A DNA stretch of 31,399 nucleotides from contig JAUCBJ010000294.1 in assembly GCA_032718475.1 (NCBI GenBank), positions 1 to 31,399 on the forward strand, written 5' to 3'. The position numbers and the translations under genes were made by a program. The DNA is from Nemertoderma westbladi (lineage: Eukaryota; Xenacoelomorpha; Nemertodermatida; Nemertodermatidae). Shown here in pieces: positions 11,535-20,158 of this stretch (its first letter is position 1; each line of letters opens with the position of its first letter). Below the pieces are notes generated by a model. That model did no database searches, was not told where the DNA came from, and worked only from the letters and a program-made list of their open reading frames with translations.

Positions 11535-11538
11535 TTTT
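11475..11538 (-). promoter_or_regulatory. Programmed -1 ribosomal frameshift signal (gag-pol)
   Basis: In the gag frame the codons TCA AAA AAC create the canonical slippery heptamer A-AAA-AAC at 11538-11532. Six bases (TTCAAA) downstream begins a perfect 9-bp stem: TCCCAGTAG (11525-11517) pairs with CTACTGGGA (11504-11496) around a 12-base loop. The gag stop TAG lies in the 5' arm. Loop bases GGTGC (11511-11507) are complementary to GCACC at 11475-11471, allowing an H-type pseudoknot with a 5-bp second stem. The pol frame is open from 11559, so both frames overlap for 43 bases around the site. Frameshifting itself is inferred, not shown. Confidence 0.88.
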
Positions 11539-12170
11539 GATTTGCGATTGGTACAGTCTTTACCCATGTGGTTCTCGTTGCGGCATTTCCTACAACGTTT
11601 GAAGCATTGCCTCGCAAAATGGCCGGATATGCCGCAATTGAAACACCCTGTAGTTGCTGCACCGGACACTGGAATATATGACTGAGCTTGACCTTGGTAG
11701 TTCAACGATATCCCCGTATCCAGATTGAACTGCACCAGGCTATCCCAAGAAGTAAACTGTTGAGCTTTTAACACCTTTTGAGATGATTCGTTCTTTATGT
11801 TTTTCAAGAAGATGCTAATTGCCAAATCATCTGAGATTGTACGTCTATATTTAAGTAACCTTAGTGCGTCATCAAAGCTTGTCAAATCTTCGCTCGAGGT
11901 GATATCGAATTCTAATGAATTTAATCCATCCATAGGAACGACCAATTGTGTCCAAGCCTCTCTAAGTTTTTTTAACAATGAGGTAGCTGTGGTTCGACCA
12001 TCGATCTGAACTTTTTTTAGGATATTATCCTCGACCGATACTTGTATCTTCAACAACAGTGCTTCGTCTTTCTTTTCCTCCTCGATTTTCCCTTGCAGGA
12101 CTAGTAAGTTAACTTCTGCCCGTGTTGACATCTCCCAACAAGAAAAATCTGTAGTAAGGGATAGTTTCAT
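11517..12170 (-). CDS. gag: Gag nucleocapsid/capsid protein
   Basis: This 217-residue frame starts at an ATG at 12170-12168, about 20 bases downstream of the primer-binding site; an upstream in-frame GTG exists but is an unlikely start. The N-terminal two thirds is a charged, probably helical capsid-like region. The C-terminus has two CCHC zinc knuckles of the C-X2-C-X4-H-X4-C type, CFNCGISGHFARQC and CRKCRNENHMGKDC, joined by a short basic linker. Such knuckles bind retroelement RNA. The frame ends in TAG at 11517-11519, inside the stem of the frameshift signal. Gag would assemble the virus-like particle in the cytoplasm. The frame is intact. Confidence 0.9.
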   Translation of the reverse strand: MKLSLTTDFSCWEMSTRAEVNLLVLQGKIEEEKKDEALLLKIQVSVEDNILKKVQIDGRTTATSLLKKLREAWTQLVVPMDGLNSLEFDITSSEDLTSFDDALRLLKYRRTISDDLAISIFLKNIKNESSQKVLKAQQFTSWDSLVQFNLDTGISLNYQGQAQSYIPVSGAATTGCFNCGISGHFARQCFKRCRKCRNENHMGKDCTNRKSKNFKSQ

Positions 12171-12177
12171 GTTCGAA

Positions 12178-12191
12178 ATCACACTGCGCCA
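12178..12191 (-). other. Primer-binding site
   Basis: One base inside the 5' LTR the - strand reads TGGCGCAGTGTGAT. TGG is the expected complement of a tRNA CCA end. The first nine bases match the TGGCGCAGT start of the serine-tRNA-type site known from Drosophila 17.6/297-like gypsy elements. The tRNA identity is inferred. Confidence 0.7.
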
Positions 12192-12192
12192 A

Positions 12193-12479
12193 TGTTAAAC
12201 TAATTAAAAGACAATGAAATATACAAAACCTTTTTCGTTTATTTAATTATTCAAACAAGTTTAATACAATAAGTTTAATACAATCAAAATTATCTCTCTT
12301 AATTCTCCCCACACCAGTAATATATAGCCAAAGCAATATCACCAAAATAAGTCCAAAGGTCACAGCTGATATCTCCCAGTGGAGACAATATTGGATTAGG
12401 TATAGGCGACGGAAAGGTTAATTGAATCTGATCAGAGGTAGCAGCTGGTATCTCCCTTTTAATGATTATACTCTTCACA
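12193..12479 (-). repeat. 5' LTR of the LTR retrotransposon
   Basis: This 287-bp LTR starts the element on the - strand with TGTGAAG and ends in TAACA. It carries the same TATA-like box (12318-12327) and AATAAA (12238-12243) as its partner and presumably drives the genomic transcript. It differs from the 3' LTR only by G at 12435. Confidence 0.95.
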
Positions 12480-12484
12480 CTTCA
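12480..12484 (+). repeat. Target-site duplication of the LTR retrotransposon, right copy
   Basis: CTTCA directly follows the right LTR and matches 8422-8426. LINE-A coding resumes at once: the interrupted frame reads G-N-F before the element and T-P-A-E-L after it. Confidence 0.85.
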
Positions 12485-13952
12485 CACCTGCCGAACTCCA
12501 AAGAAGCATTAAAAGCATGCCCAATAATATAGCGAGTGGATTAGATGAAATCTCAGCGGAGGTATGGATAACAGGAGTGCTAAACAGACCATTATTGAAT
12601 GTTTGCAACCGGATTTTAAAAGGGGAAAAGCCACCACCAATTTGGACTAAAGGTCAACTAAAGCCTCTCCCCAAGAAAGGAGACCTCGGTATACCAACAA
12701 ACTATCGTTGGATCTGTCTGCTTGTGGTAGCTGCCAAAATATACAATAAAATGATTCTATATAGGATTAGGCCTCACATAGAGAAACTACTGCATAAGAG
12801 CCAAAACGGATTTCGACCAAGTAGATCAACAATAGCTCAGATACTTGCACTGCGGAGACTGATTGAAGGAATTAAGTCGAAGAATCTCCCCACAGTCATG
12901 ACTTTTGTGGACTTCAAGAAGGCATTCGACTCCATCCATACAGGCAAAATGCTTGGAATCCTAAGAGCTTATGGAATATCAGAAGTAATTGTTGCTGGCA
13001 TTGGATTGTTATATTGTGACACAGAAGCGCAGGTACTGTCACCAGATGGTGAAACTGAGATTTTCTCAATCCTGGCTGGGGTACTGTAAGGTGACACATT
13101 AGCACCATTACTATTTGTAATTGTGCTGGATTACGCAATGAGGACAGCCACAAAGGGTGAAGACCTGGGATTCACACTTCAAGAACGCAGAAGTAGTAGA
13201 TATCCGGCAACTACAGTCGCAGACACCAACTTTGCGGATGATATCGCCCTGCTCTTTAATACTCTAGCAGATGCACAGCTTCTACTAAATAAAGTGGAGA
13301 GGGCTGCTAAGGAGGTTTGATTGCATATAAATGCTACCAAGACTGAATTCATGACCTTTAATGTTGATGGAAACATGACAACCATTGACAATCAACTAAG
13401 GAAGATTGACAACTTCCAGTACCTTGAATCATGAATAGAGAGTAGCAAAAAGGACATAGAAGTTAGGAAAGCAAAGGCTTGGGTAGCTCTATCAAAAATG
13501 GATACTATCTGGAAATCAGATCTCTCCAGGCACCTGAAGACTAAGTTCTTTCGAGCCACAGTGGAAAGTGTATTTTTATACGGGGGTGAGACCTGGACAC
13601 TGACTAAATCACTTGAACAACGAATTGATGGTTGCTACACAAGACTACTAAGGGCAGCCCTAAACATCAGCCGGAGACAACACATGACAAACGCCGAGCA
13701 TTATGGTACAATACCACCTGTATCAACCACCCTCCGTGAACGCAGATTAAGATTTAGTGGGCACTGCTGGCGAAGTAAAGACGAGGTCATACCAGATCTA
13801 CTTTTCTGGCAACCAACTCAAAGCGTAGTCGTGGACGACCGGCCACAACATATATAAATCAACTTGAAAGGGATACTGAACTTGGGAGAAACGAAATTGC
13901 GACAACTATGGAGAATCGGGAAGCCTGGAAGGAGCTCATTTCCACTGTCTGA
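12485..13952 (+). pseudogene. LINE-A reverse transcriptase, broken
   Basis: This is the reverse transcriptase and C-terminal part of LINE-A. Conserved blocks are readable: LPKKGDL and NYRWICL, NGFRPSRSTIAQILALRR, the first catalytic block FVDFKKAFDS, GDTLAPLLF, and the second catalytic block FADDIALL. The C-terminal RRLRFSGHCWR and LLFWQPT region follows. Four lesions kill it: TAA at 13087-13089 (Q to stop in GVLQGDT), TGA at 13318-13320 (probably from GGA), TGA at 13432-13434 (probably from TGG), and a one-base frameshift near 13816-13826. The last frame ends in TGA at 13950-13952. Every stop is one substitution from the family residue, as expected of neutral decay. Confidence 0.9.
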
Positions 13953-14055
13953 GTTCGCTCGACCTAGTAGTAGTTGGAGAATCGGGAAGCCTGGAAGGAT
14001 ATCATTTCCACTGTCCGAGTTCGCTCGACCTAGTAGTAGTAGTAGTAGGTGTAGG
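13910..14055 (+). repeat. 66-bp tandem duplication of the LINE-A 3' end with (TAG)n tail
   Basis: GGAGAATCGGGAAGCCTGGA starts at 13910 and again at 13976, a 66-bp period. Each copy runs through CCGAGTTCGCTCGACC (CTGAG in the first) into a TAGTAGTAG run. The second run is longer and ends near 14050. The duplicated unit includes the last codons and the element's microsatellite tail. Confidence 0.85.
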
Positions 14056-15505
14056 TAAATAAGTTAAGTTCAACATATCATATCACATATCAAATTATAA
14101 ATTATGGCACATCCATTCTTGTCATCATTATTACATATAAAATTGTATTATATTATAACTATTATATAACAGTCGTTTAGCAACAACAAATTGTTGTACT
14201 GCAACACTTAATAGGGCTGTCTGCCTTTACAGACATAACACACAGCAGGTAAGACATAGACCGATTTGAAATTGCAAACAGAAACAGCATTTTATCAACG
14301 TTTCTTTTCTATTTAATTAATCGTAATGTCAAAATAGACGTTGACGTGAGATCTGTTAAAGCCAATGATATTCAAAAATATCTTGGCGCCCTTTTCTAGT
14401 CGATTTTTTAGCATACCAAACCCTACTGTGATTAATTTTTAAAATGATTTGTGTGTTACTGAGTTTAGATATAATATTACAAAACACAAAGTTGGCATAT
14501 CCTCTGTGTTTATAATCAATTCCTAGTGGAAATGAAAAAAAATGATTTCCTGCCATAGGATTTAATCAAGGGTTTTAATACCTTAATCAAAACTCATTCA
14601 CTCTATGACAGTTTGGATTTTCTAATTAGTAAGTAGTAATAGAGATATAAACAAAACGCATATACACTATGTAATCCATCTATTATCATATATCTTTATC
14701 TTAGTTACATTTACTAAATGTTGGCATATGTGCCAAGCGTACATCAGTAATCCAAATCGAAATGAAATCCTAGAATTATTATAATAATTATAATTTATAC
14801 TTCGTATTCGCTGACAGTGGAAACTCATCGCCGACAGGATACCCACTGAAAAGATGGTATAAGAGGATGGATGATGAGGATGGATGGATGAGGATCGATG
14901 GATGGGGTGATATCGAAGTCGCAGCTCGCAGACCAAATTAATGAGCTGAAACTGCCTTGGGACATTACTGCCCGCGTGCACTATGTCTAGTATCTTTAGT
15001 CCCCGCAGTCACTTAGTCGATTTGTCACGGGCACTAAAGTCATATAGGACTGTAGTGCCCGCAAGCGTTTAGTGCTCGCGAGAAATTAGGGTCCGCGAGA
15101 CATTAGCTCCCGTCAAGGACTTTAGTATATGTAATACAACAGGGCCAGGAACATATTTCTCGTTTTGCGCAACTGCCGTCTTGAAACAGAATGGAAATGT
15201 TTTGTACTGTAGAATAGCACAAATCACAAATTAATGTGCGAAATTAATAATACATAGAAATTTACTTAAAATAATTGTTTCTGTTCACCGGTAGGTTCTT
15301 ATACAGACTTTGAACAGGAAGTACATCAGAAATTACTATAAAAGTAGACCAGAAATTTTTAAATCCAATAGTGTCAATACCTAACTAATACCTAATAGTT
15401 TTGTAGTAGCTATTTGGTATGTTTTCATATGACTCGATGATATTTTACTTAAACAAGCTTGCCAGCGAGAGCTGGCAATAATGGACGGATCCATTGCTAT
15501 CAATA
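14056..15505. other. AT-rich non-coding DNA
   Basis: No exon or element is recognised. It includes a short GGAT-type microsatellite near 14858-14906 and the CpG-rich degenerate repeat at 14968-15125 (listed separately). Confidence 0.55.
14968..15125. repeat. Degenerate CpG-rich repeat cluster, unit about 18-20 bp
   Basis: Variants of TTAGTGCCCGCGAG recur about seven times: ATTACTGCCCGCGTG, TTTAGTCCCCGCAG, TGTAGTGCCCGCAAG, TTTAGTGCTCGCGAG, ATTAGGGTCCGCGAG and CATTAGCTCCCGTCAAG. One reversed copy reads GGGCACTAAAGT. Spacing is irregular, mostly 17-25 bases. Origin and function are unknown. Confidence 0.55.
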
Positions 15506-15701
15506 TTGTTGTCATAAATTTCGCGCCTATGCAGGACAGCCTAGTAACGAAATACGCAAAACGAAACATAGGGTAAAGTAACGTCTGTACAATACATTTA
15601 TTATTATTGTAATAAATTACACGCCTATGCAATGCAGGTAAGTCTAATAACGAAAAACGAAACATTGGGCAAGGTCCCGACTGTACAATATTTACAATAT
15701 A
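15506..15701 (+). repeat. 98-bp tandem duplication
   Basis: CGCCTATGCA occurs at 15524 and 15622, a 98-bp offset. Both copies then share (C/T)CTA(G/A)TAACGAAA, AAACGAAACAT(A/T)GGG, and CTGTACAATA. The copies have diverged by several small indels. Confidence 0.7.
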
Positions 15702-15995
15702 AATATAAAACACTGTTTGCATGAAATGTATCTTCTCGTACAATTCTAAACGAAATAAAGCGAAATTTTGTAGAAAGCATGTCCAATAGGATGCTCCCTA
15801 TGGAGTGTCGATAGAATTTTGATTGAGTGAATTCTACGATTATGAATCGGTCATTCTAGAATTAATTTCCCTGTTGCTAGGTAACCAACAGGTCCCTCGC
15901 AACCAAAACCTTGCATACACAACTAGGTCCGATAATGAACCTATCTTCAAAGTTTCATCTAATTCCATCAACATTAAGTGCAAGAAGTTGTGTGT

Positions 15996-16030
15996 ACAAA
16001 CAAACACACAAACAAACACACAAACAAACA
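15996..16030 (+). repeat. ACAAAC microsatellite abutting the satellite
   Basis: A short run of ACAAACAAACAC-type units ends directly at the first 22-bp satellite unit. It may mark the 3' tail of an unidentified element (roughly 15840-15995) or the seed of the array. Confidence 0.75.
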
Positions 16031-18766
16031 TCCAACATGGATCCGTCCAACATCCCACTTGGATCCGTCCAACATCCAACTTGGATCCGTCCAACATCCA
16101 ACTTGGATCCGTCCAACATCCACCTTGGATCCGTCCAACATCCAACTTGGATCCGTCCAACATCCAACTTGGATCCGTCCAACATCCAACTTGGATCCGT
16201 CCAACATCCAACTTGGATCCGTCCAACATCCAACTTGGATCCGTCCAACATCCAACTTGGATCCGTCCAACATCCAACTTGGATCCGTCCAACATCCAAC
16301 TTGGATCCGTCCAATCCAACTTGGATCCGACCAACATCCAACTTGGATCCGTCCAACATCCAACTTGGATCCGTCCAACATCCAACTTGGATCCGTCCAA
16401 CATCCAACTTGGATCCGTCCAACATCCAACTTGGATCCGTCCAACATCCAACTTGGATCCGTCCAACATCCAACTTGGATCCGTCCAACATCCAACTTGG
16501 ATCCGTCCAACATCCAACTTGGATCCGTCCAACATCCAACTTGGATCCGTCCAACATCCAACTTGGATCCGTCCAACATCCAACTTGGATCCGTCCAACT
16601 ATCCAACTTGGATCCGTCCAACATCCAACTTGGATCCGTCCAACATCCAACTTGGATCCGTCCAACATCCAACTTGGATCCGTCCAACATCCAACTTGGA
16701 TCCGTCCAACATCCAACTTGGATCCGTCCAATCAACTTGGATCCGTCCAACATCCAACTTGGATCCGTCCAACATCCATCTTGGATCCGTCCAACATCCG
16801 ACTTGGATCCGTCCAACATCCAACTTGGATCCGTCCAACATCCAACTTTGATCCGTCCAACATCCAACTTGGATCCGTCCAACATCCAACTTGGATCCGT
16901 CCAACATCCAACTTGGATCCGTCCAACATCCAACTTGGATCCGTCCAACATCCAACTTGGATCCGTCCAACATCCAACTTGGATCCGTCCAACATCCAAC
17001 TTGGATCCGTCCAACATCCAACTTAGATCCATCCAACATCCAACTTGGATCCGCCCAATATCCAACTTGGATCCGTCTCACATCCAACTTGGATCCGTCC
17101 AACATCCAACTTGGATCCGTCCAACATCCAACTTGGATCCGTCCAACATCCAACTTGGATCCGTCCAACATCCAACTTGGATCCGTCCAACATCCAACTT
17201 GGATCCGTCCAACATCCAACTTGGATCCGTCCAACATCCAATTTGGATCCGTCCAACATCCAAGTTGGATCCGTCCAACATCCAATTTGGATCCGTCCAA
17301 CATCCAACTTGAATCCGTCCCAGATCCAACTTGGATCCTTCCAACATCCAACTTGGATCCGTCCAACATCCAAGTTGGATCCGTCCAACATCCAACTTGG
17401 ATCCGTCCAACATCCAATTTGGATCCGTCCAACATCCAACTTGAATCCGTCCCAGATCCAACTTGGATCCTTCCAACATCCAACTTGGATCCGTCCAACA
17501 TCCAACTTGGATCCGTCCAACATCCAACTTGGATCCGTCCAACATCCAAGTTGGATCCGTCCAACATCCAATTTGGATCCGTCCAACATCCAACTTGAAT
17601 CCGTCCCAGATCCAACTTGGATCCTTCCAACATCCAACTTGGATCCGTCCAACATCCAAGTTGGATCCGTCCAACATCCAACTTGGATCCGTCCAACATC
17701 CAATTTGGATCCGTCCAACATCCAATTTGGATCCGTCCAACATCCAAGTTGGATCCGTCCAACATCCAATTTGGATCCGTCCAACATCCAACTTGAATCC
17801 GTCCCAGATCCAACTTGGATCCTTCCAACATCCAACTTGGATCCGTCCAACATCCAAGTTGGATCCGTCCAACATCCAACTTGGATCCGTCCAACATCCA
17901 ATTTGGATCCGTCCAACATCCAACTTGTATCCGTCCAACATCCAACTTGGATCCGTCCAACATCCAACTTGAATCCGTCCAACATCCAACTTGGATCCGT
18001 CCAACATCCACCTTGGATCCGTCCAACATCCACCTTGGATCCGTCCAACATCCAACTTGGATCCGTCCAACATCCAACTTAGATCCATCCAACATCCAAC
18101 TTGGATCCGCCCAATATCCAACTTGGATCCGTCTCACATCCAACTTGGATCCGTCCAACATCCAACTTGGATCCGTCCAACATCCAACTTGGATCCGTCC
18201 AACATCCAACTTGGATCTGTCCAACATCCAACTTGGATCCAACTTGGATCCATCCAACATCCAACTTGGATCCGTCCAACATCCATCTTGGATCCGTCCA
18301 ACATCCGACTTGGATCCGTCCAACATCCAACTTGGATCCGTCCAACATCCAACTTGAATCCGTCCAACATCCAAGTTGGACCCGTCCAACATCCAACTTG
18401 GATCCGTCCAACATCCAACTTGGATGCGTCCAACATCCAACAGGGATCCGTCCAACATCCATCTTGGATCCGTCCAACATCCAACTTGGATCCGTCTAAC
18501 ATCCAACTTGTATCCGTCCAACATCCAACTTGGATTCGTCCAACGTCCATCTTGGATCCGTCTAACATCCAACTTGGATCCGTCCAACATCCAACTTGGA
18601 TCCTTCCAACATCCAACTTGAATCCATCCAACATCCAACTTGGATACGTCCAACATCCGACTTGGATCCGTCCAACATCCAACTTGGATCCGTCCAACAT
18701 CCAACTTGAATCCGTCCAACATCCAAGTTGGATCCGTCCAACAGCCAACTTGGATCCTTCCAATAT
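16030..18766 (+). repeat. 22-bp satellite array, about 124 copies
   Basis: The 22-base unit contains the core CCAACTTGGATCC followed by GTCCAACAT. Each unit holds two short dyads, CCAA-C-TTGG and GGATCC, the latter a BamHI site in most copies. The 5' half (16030-17020) is nearly homogeneous and the 3' part is more variable. Higher-order duplication is clear: a rare block (ACTTAGATCCATCC then CGCCCAATATCC then GTCTCAC) occurs at 17021 and 18077, an offset of 1,056 bp or 48 units. The variant GAATCCGTCCCAGATCC recurs at 17311, 17443, 17597 and 17795, offsets of 6, 7 and 9 units. A few units are shortened (near 16312, 16732 and 18240). Unit length is not a multiple of three and lacks stops, so several frames stay open; this is not coding. 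Confidence 0.97.
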
Positions 18767-19740
18767 TGTGACCGTTTCTTTATTCCAAATCCCGAGCATA
18801 AATTTACCCTTCGGACATTTTTACAATAGTATTAATAACTATCTTTTATGTTTCCATCGCAACTAAAACACTACAACTTAAAACACTAACACACAACGAC
18901 CACAACCAAAGTTTAAGTTTAAATAACTTCCAATTGATACCAAAACCACAAAAAATTGGGTGAAATTAGAAGTTATTGTCAAATAAAACGTTTAAAATAT
19001 ATGGAGCACCCTGTACTATACGGGCCAGTTACCGACACAAATACACATTCATTTCGAAAATAACCTGAATATTATAATAATTATACTTTCACTGATGGCC
19101 CACTTACTGTATACACCCAAAAATTACTATCAGAGAAAATTTATAGAAATAGAAAATCCACATATATAAATTTATACATATATATATGTATACATATATA
19201 CATTTATAAATTTGAAATTACAACACTGTAAATATGGGATACTTATAATGTCCATTAGATGGTAGACACAGTAGGTCATCCATTATCAGCCCAATTATAT
19301 CCCGAATTATAAAAACCATGAGTTGATTGAGTCAAAGATCATGATGAATGTAGATATGTAGTTTGATCCGAAACGGATAGCCTGTACATTGTTCACCAAC
19401 GTAGGAGATTAACTTACACTTCTACAGTAAACCTTTCCACTCTGTTTCCTAAGCGCAACAAATTATTTGCGAACCTAATTAGATACCTTTTTGCACCAAA
19501 TAAACTAACCTTCCACCAATAATGTTGAAGTTCTGTCTATGGCCTGGTTAGGGTCACCCTGTCGAAACCCTAGTTAAAAAGTGCCTTCAACCCTAAACCT
19601 AACTGGAAACCTGGATTTCAACCCTACCTGGGGCAAGCCACCCTGCATAAAAGTATCAGAAAACTTTTCGAAATTTTTTGTTAATAAAATTTAATACTAC
19701 TGTACTAATAACAAACCTAAAAAATTAGCATAAATTTGAA

Positions 19741-19756
19741 GCGCCACCTAGCGGTG
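19741..19756 (-). promoter_or_regulatory. CTCF-like binding motif
   Basis: The - strand reads CACCGCTAGGTGGCGC, a close match to the core CC(A/G)C(T/C)AG(G/A)(T/G)GGCGC bound by bilaterian CTCF zinc fingers. It is a single motif match; binding is inferred. Confidence 0.35.
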
Positions 19757-20024
19757 TAGAATTATTTTCATAAAATTTCGGCTGATAGTTATGTTGCCAC
19801 ATCTTTGATTTTTCAAAACTGTAAAACCCTTAGGGTTTTAAGCGCAACCAAGTTTTCTTTATTGTTAACTAGAATTAACTAATATTAAATAGCGAAAAAT
19901 ACAATTTTTCTTTCACATCATGTAGAATAGCATCTTAGGTACCTATATTCAAAATTATAGCCAAAACCAAATAATTTTGATACGCTGAGTGTGACAAATC
20001 GAAGAGTTGTCCGAAAGTGGTGTA

Positions 20025-20056
20025 CCCCCCCCCCCCCCCCCCCCCCACCCCCCCCC
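20025..20056. repeat. Long C-run (C22-A-C9)
   Basis: Twenty-two C, one A and nine C in a row. The G-rich complement could form a G-quadruplex. On the - strand the run ends in GGGGTACACC, the same ten bases that end the G-run at 30655. Confidence 0.95.
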
Positions 20057-20136
20057 AAATTAAGGTAGACATTACGTCGACACCAGAACACTACATGAAG
20101 CGTACCGTGTGATGTGCTGCTGACGATTAGGAACAT

Positions 20137-20158
20137 GTTCTCAATATAGATTGAGAAC
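20137..20158. repeat. Perfect hairpin
   Basis: GTTCTCAAT, the four-base spacer ATAG and ATTGAGAAC form a perfect 9-bp stem. No protein or RNA role can be assigned. Confidence 0.6.

Larger units (their letters stand above)
8427..12479 (-). mobile_element. Complete Ty3/gypsy-type LTR retrotransposon
   Basis: This 4,053-bp element lies on the - strand inside LINE-A. In element order it has a 5' LTR (12193-12479), a primer-binding site, gag, a -1 frameshift signal, pol (protease, reverse transcriptase, RNase H, integrase), a polypurine tract and a 3' LTR (8427-8713). The two 287-bp LTRs differ at one position only (8669 T versus 12435 G). A 5-bp duplication CTTCA flanks it. The domain order with integrase last is the Ty3/gypsy order, and no envelope frame is present. 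Intact frames and near-identical LTRs indicate a recent insertion, possibly still competent. The exact gypsy lineage is not assigned. Confidence 0.95.
8010..14050 (+). mobile_element. LINE-A: dead non-LTR retrotransposon with two nested insertions
   Basis: This is a 5'-truncated non-LTR retrotransposon on the + strand, split into about 8010-8144, 8324-8426 and 12485-14050. The first two pieces encode the linker between endonuclease and reverse transcriptase (TWQTVNEVSG, SPEERVGKWKNH, LLGQPPNIE, LPIETGNF). The third encodes the reverse transcriptase and C-terminus. Dropping the SINE (8145-8334) and the LTR element (8427-12484), each with one target duplication, gives an uninterrupted frame through both junctions. 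The 3' end carries a (TAG)n tail and a duplicated 66-bp terminal segment. The clade is not assigned; the layout resembles animal RTE/CR1-type LINEs. It is inactive. Confidence 0.85.

Noticed and set aside
15381-15743. 120-codon open frame on the - strand
   Set aside because: It runs through the 98-bp tandem duplication and encodes two similar low-complexity halves with no domain.
16030-18766. CRISPR-like array
   Set aside because: There are no unique spacers between repeats; units are directly contiguous, and the DNA is eukaryotic.
15823-18866. Many long open frames on both strands (LDPSNIQLGSVQ-type and WTDPSWMLDGSK-type peptides)
   Set aside because: They arise from the stop-free 22-bp satellite. 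Frames are open on both strands at once and each follows the repeat, not codon constraints.
19555-19625. Telomere-like CCCTAA/CCCTAC motifs
   Set aside because: The motifs are scattered and irregular (ACCCTAG, CCCTAAACCTAAC, CCCTACC) and do not form a hexamer array.
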